Origin: a virus
IMG/VR virus record: IMGVR_UViG_3300032224_000389
Span: 1 to 23,877 of that record
DNA length: 23,877 nucleotides
Direction: 5' to 3' (one strand)
Positions 20,781 to 23,877 of the stretch are shown here, piece by piece (the first letter of the stretch is position 1; each line of letters begins with the position of its first letter). The notes under the pieces are model-generated. The model worked only from the letters and a program-made list of their open reading frames with translations, ran no database searches and had not been told where the DNA came from. The position numbers and the translations under genes are program-made.

Positions 20781-21818
20781 ATGGCACTGACACAAGGCTC
20801 ACCATTACCGAATATAACGACTAACCAGACGCAGTCGACGACTGCGCCAGCTTGGTATACTGATTATTTAACTTCTTTAGCCAGTCAGGGAAATGCAGCA
20901 ACTCAAGGTGCGCAGTATGTCGGTGCGACTGACATGCAAAATCAAGCATTTGGTCAAGCTCAGCAGAATGTAGGAAATTATCAGCCTGCTCTTTCTGGTG
21001 CGATGAATCTTGCGAACAATGTTGGTAATTCAAATGTAGCGGATATGGCTGGTCAGTTTATGACTCCGTATACGCAGAATGTTATCGATTCTTTGCAAAC
21101 TCTTGGTCAGCGTAACATTGAACAGTATCTTGCTCCTGGAGCGACTTCAGCTGCAGTGGGTTCTGGTCAGTTCGGTTCTAAACGTGGTGCTGAAGTTCTT
21201 GGCCAAGCAATGAATCAAGGGCTACAGAACTTAACCGCTGCGCAGAATCAAGCATTGCAAACTGGTTACGGACAAGCTCTTACAGCTGCACAAAATCAAC
21301 AAGCGAATCAATTAGCAGCTAGTCAACAACTCGGTGCTCTTGCTAACCAGACGCAAAGTCAAGGTCTTACAGACGTTAATACTTTAGCGACTCTTGGTGG
21401 TCAGCAGCAGACGATTGCTCAGAATCAACAACTGTTTCCAATGCAACAATTAACTAGCAATGCAGCATTGTTGCGTGGTTATAGCGTTCCGACTTCTGTT
21501 CAATCAGCTTATACAGGTCCAATTCCTGGAGCATATTCAGCTTCACCACTTTCTCAAATTGCGGGTATTGGCTCATTGCTCGGTGCATTGAATTCTGCTG
21601 GTCCAAATGGATCAACTCCTTTCCAGAATATCGTTGGTGGTCTTGGTGGTCTTGGTGGATTCCTTGGAAATTTGTTCTCTAGTCCTGGGACTTATAATGA
21701 TCCTGGTCTTATCGATCCTGGTCAGATAAATAACGTCGTGGGTGCATCTAGCGACCCTGCTCAAAACTATAATGATTGGCTAACTGGCTCTGGTGGCTGG
21801 GGCAACTACGGAGAATAA
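20781..21818 (+). CDS. Gln/Ala-rich probable internal virion protein
   Basis: A 345-aa protein. The first 35 residues are polar with APAWYTDYLTSLAS, a phrase I recall at the front of such podophage proteins. MTPYTQNVIDSLQTLGQRNI (about residues 94-113) precedes SGQFGSKRGAEVLGQAMNQG and a long Gln/Ala/Asn-rich helix to about residue 225 (QALTAAQNQQANQLAASQQL). The last third is Gly/Leu-rich with GGLGGLGGFLGNLF, a hydrophobic stretch that may insert in membranes. No enzymatic motif is seen. Membership in the ejected set is an inference from gene order after the tail hub and from its unusual composition. Confidence 0.7.
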   Translation: MALTQGSPLPNITTNQTQSTTAPAWYTDYLTSLASQGNAATQGAQYVGATDMQNQAFGQAQQNVGNYQPALSGAMNLANNVGNSNVADMAGQFMTPYTQNVIDSLQTLGQRNIEQYLAPGATSAAVGSGQFGSKRGAEVLGQAMNQGLQNLTAAQNQALQTGYGQALTAAQNQQANQLAASQQLGALANQTQSQGLTDVNTLATLGGQQQTIAQNQQLFPMQQLTSNAALLRGYSVPTSVQSAYTGPIPGAYSASPLSQIAGIGSLLGALNSAGPNGSTPFQNIVGGLGGLGGFLGNLFSSPGTYNDPGLIDPGQINNVVGASSDPAQNYNDWLTGSGGWGNYGE

Positions 21819-21820
21819 TT

Positions 21821-23473
21821 ATGGCACTACCAACAGGTAATATTCCTGCAGCTCCACAAGGATTGGGCATGGACAACGATGGTCGTCAAGAGTATTTTGA
21901 TGCTTTAAATAAAACCCTTTCAGCTCTTGAACAACGAGGTAACCAAGGAATTAACTGGTGGAATGTTGCTGGTCAATTTTTAAATCCTGGACGCACGGGT
22001 CAATTTAGCGAGTCGTTGGGTAATGTAGCTTCAACTGTTGGGCGTGATGTCGAGAAACAGCAAGAGTATGCACTCCCAATTGCGCAAATGCGTGCAACGA
22101 TTGCTGGTCAGAAATATCAGGTCGGGAACGAAACAAAAGCTCTTGGCATTCTTGCTAAAGCACTAGACACGACTCCCGACAAAGCAAGTGAAATTGTTAG
22201 CTCAGGAGAAATGACTCCTGATATGCTAAGCAAAGTTCCTTCAGGAATGTATGTTATGCTTAATAAACTCGATCCGAAATTAGGCGAGGGTATTAAGAAT
22301 GCATTTAGCATGGACGTTGAGCGTCGTAAGCTGGTTAATGACGATATCAAAAATGGTTTGAGTGTAACAGAGCTAAAAGCCAAATATGGCGATTCAGTTA
22401 ATCAGTATCTGCCAAGCCAATTACAGAAGAAAACTTCAGCACCGAATGCACCGATGGAAATCGTTGCTCCTAAAGATTTAGCTTCTCAAATCGAAACTGA
22501 TTTTGGAATTAAACTTGGACCAGCAGCACTCGAGCGCACTCCTGTTCAACAAAAAGACCTTGGTGATCGAGCTGCAAAAGGTGAACAAGGAATTTATAAA
22601 CCTGCACCAGTGGTCGAAGGTAAAGAGAAATACCACGAAGGTGCAATTGACGTGCCACGTACTGTTCCAGAATCTTATATGCGTGCTCGTGGTTATTATC
22701 GTCCTGATCCAAAAGGTGATCCTGTTCATTATGTCCCTATGGCTAACAAGCCAGCTCCTAAAACTACAACTACAGCTACAGCAGATGAAGACCTGAGTGA
22801 GTTGCCTTTGGCTGAGCGTAGCAAAGTTATGACGTCTCGTACTGAAGCTTCTGATAAGCGTTATGGCGATCAACTTACAGAAATTTCTAAATGGATTCCT
22901 TCAACAACTGACCAGACTGATTCTCGTTTACGTGAAATCCACAACATTGCAAATAGCAAATATGGTCCACGTATTTTCGGCATAATGCAACAGCAAGGTT
23001 TGATCAGTGGTTTGCAAAATGCTGCTCAAGAAGGAATTACAGCAGGTCGTTTAGGTAGTGTTAGTGCACCTGTTAAAACTTTCTTAGAGAAAGTAAAACT
23101 GGACAAAGATGAGCAAAAAGTATTGCGCAGAGCTTCTCAATTGTTTGCTGAACAATTTTTTGAGAATGCTAAAGCTGCAAAATCAGCTCTTGGTCCACAG
23201 ATCTCGAATGCGGATGCACAATTTATGCAACGACCAATGGCTACAGAATCTGACGCAGATACTTCGATTAAATATTGGGTTAAAAACCATATGCTATTCA
23301 ACAAGCAGAAAGCTGACGAATTCACTGCATTACGTGATTTCGAAAAACGTGGTGGTGCGCAGCGTTCTCCTGGAGCTTATTTCAGCTCTCCAGGATACGT
23401 TGATGTCAATAGCAGATATTCTAGTTTACGCAAACAATTGCAGGAACAGTATCCTGATTTCGGAGCGAAATAA
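21821..23473 (+). CDS. Probable internal virion / ejection protein
   Basis: ATG 21821 is chosen over ATG 21776 because the latter lies inside the previous gene, while 21821 follows its stop by 2 bases and has GGAGAATAATT before it. The 550-aa product starts MALPTGNIPAAPQGLGMDND. It is mostly helical and charged, with short repeats absent. Residues about 200-330 are Lys/Pro/Ala-rich and linker-like (PNAPMEIVAPKDLASQ, NKPAPKTTTTATADED). The C-terminal 210 residues have RYGDQLTEISKWIPST, SRLREIHNIANSKYGPRIFG, QKVLRRASQLFAEQFFENAK and a final RKQLQEQYPDFGAK. I do not recognise a named domain. Its stop codon shares one base with the next ATG. Confidence 0.65.
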   Translation: MALPTGNIPAAPQGLGMDNDGRQEYFDALNKTLSALEQRGNQGINWWNVAGQFLNPGRTGQFSESLGNVASTVGRDVEKQQEYALPIAQMRATIAGQKYQVGNETKALGILAKALDTTPDKASEIVSSGEMTPDMLSKVPSGMYVMLNKLDPKLGEGIKNAFSMDVERRKLVNDDIKNGLSVTELKAKYGDSVNQYLPSQLQKKTSAPNAPMEIVAPKDLASQIETDFGIKLGPAALERTPVQQKDLGDRAAKGEQGIYKPAPVVEGKEKYHEGAIDVPRTVPESYMRARGYYRPDPKGDPVHYVPMANKPAPKTTTTATADEDLSELPLAERSKVMTSRTEASDKRYGDQLTEISKWIPSTTDQTDSRLREIHNIANSKYGPRIFGIMQQQGLISGLQNAAQEGITAGRLGSVSAPVKTFLEKVKLDKDEQKVLRRASQLFAEQFFENAKAAKSALGPQISNADAQFMQRPMATESDADTSIKYWVKNHMLFNKQKADEFTALRDFEKRGGAQRSPGAYFSSPGYVDVNSRYSSLRKQLQEQYPDFGAK

Positions 23474-23877
23474 TGGCTAAAGAAACAAAACTGGAAGATG
23501 TTGATCCTATTTTTAGCAATGATAAAAGTCGTCAACCTTCTGTTACTGTAACAGGTGCAAAAGGAGATTTCAAACTTGAAGACGTTGATCCAATCTTTGC
23601 GAAAGAAGAAAAGAAAACAGAAGACAAACCCATTGTCGTTCCATCACCACCTTCTGACGTTGATACAGGTGCTCTGGTCGGAGCTGCTACAGGTTACGTT
23701 GCGAATAAAGTTCTTCCTCCTGTAACAGAACCCAAAGTAACAGGATATACCGCTGCAAAAGCTGCGGAAGCTGAAGCAAAGGGAGTCTTGCAGAATCGCA
23801 CTGCTGAGCTGCAAAATCGAGTAGTGACTCATCAAATTTCAGTAGATGATGCTTATAAAGAATTGCAACTTTTAAAA
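23473..23877 (+). CDS. Probable ejection protein, 5' part (partial at window end)
   Basis: The frame starts in a TAATG overlap and is open for 135 codons to the window edge. A nine-residue motif, KLEDVDPIF, is present twice (residues 6-14 and 34-42), separated by a polar spacer. Then comes an acidic and proline-containing linker (EEKKTEDKPIVVPSPPSDVD), a short Gly/Ala hydrophobic stretch (TGALVGAATGYVANKV) and an Ala/Glu-rich helix (GYTAAKAAEAEAKGVLQNRT). N-termini with repeated xLEDVDPxF elements are something I associate with large phage internal proteins, some of which carry lysozyme-like domains downstream. Nothing beyond the N-terminus can be judged here. Confidence 0.65.
   Translation, partial: MAKETKLEDVDPIFSNDKSRQPSVTVTGAKGDFKLEDVDPIFAKEEKKTEDKPIVVPSPPSDVDTGALVGAATGYVANKVLPPVTEPKVTGYTAAKAAEAEAKGVLQNRTAELQNRVVTHQISVDDAYKELQLLK

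Overview
The window is one continuous stretch of the structural and lysis half of a tailed double-stranded DNA phage (Caudoviricetes). Every supported gene is on the + strand and genes are tightly packed, many joined by ATGA/TTGA stop-start overlaps. The tail parts point to a short-tailed, P22-type (podovirus-like) virion: a gp10-like tail hub/DNA-stabilisation protein, two gp4/SU10-type adaptor-like proteins and a run of long low-complexity probable ejection proteins. No tail sheath, tube or tape measure is visible. The spanin pair implies a Gram-negative host. Protein style resembles phages assembled from aquatic metagenomes, which is an inference from remembered families. No integrase, repressor, replication gene, tRNA, CRISPR or transposase is seen, so lifestyle cannot be decided.

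Layout. 1-5.4 kb is the head and connector block: the 3' end of a small virion gene, the major capsid protein, a terminator, a beta-rich virion protein with an inserted [13 protein letters not shown] module, a Lys/Gly/Met-rich KxGG repeat protein, a second terminator, a small beta protein, a Cys-containing basic multi-module protein, a gp4-like adaptor carrying an inserted beta-sandwich domain, and a small four-cysteine protein. 5.5-12.7 kb is a large fibre locus: a 1101-aa fibre with 82-aa tandem repeats, a 287-aa fibre, then two fibre + tail-assembly-chaperone cassettes, then a third fibre interrupted by an in-frame TAA, followed by a 57-aa partner.

12.75-15.0 kb is the lysis cassette: two tiny genes, a two-TM holin candidate, a DUF7338-like membrane protein, an Rz-like inner-membrane spanin with a complete Rz1-like lipoprotein in another frame, a second two-TM holin candidate, and a GH108-type endolysin. 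15.0-18.5 kb returns to tail genes: second adaptor, another fibre/appendage protein, and the gp10-like protein. 18.5-23.9 kb holds a conserved 80-aa protein, a possible GNAT-like 120-aa protein, and four long Gly/Ala/Gln- or charge-rich proteins, probably internal virion or ejection proteins; the last runs off the window.

The most interesting parts are the fibre locus (near-identical DNA joints between cassettes, repeated modules crossing gene boundaries, a nonsense-interrupted third fibre), conserved C-termini whose DNA also forms the next gene's Shine-Dalgarno, domain insertions in conserved virion proteins, and the unusual KxGG basic proteins between capsid and connector genes.
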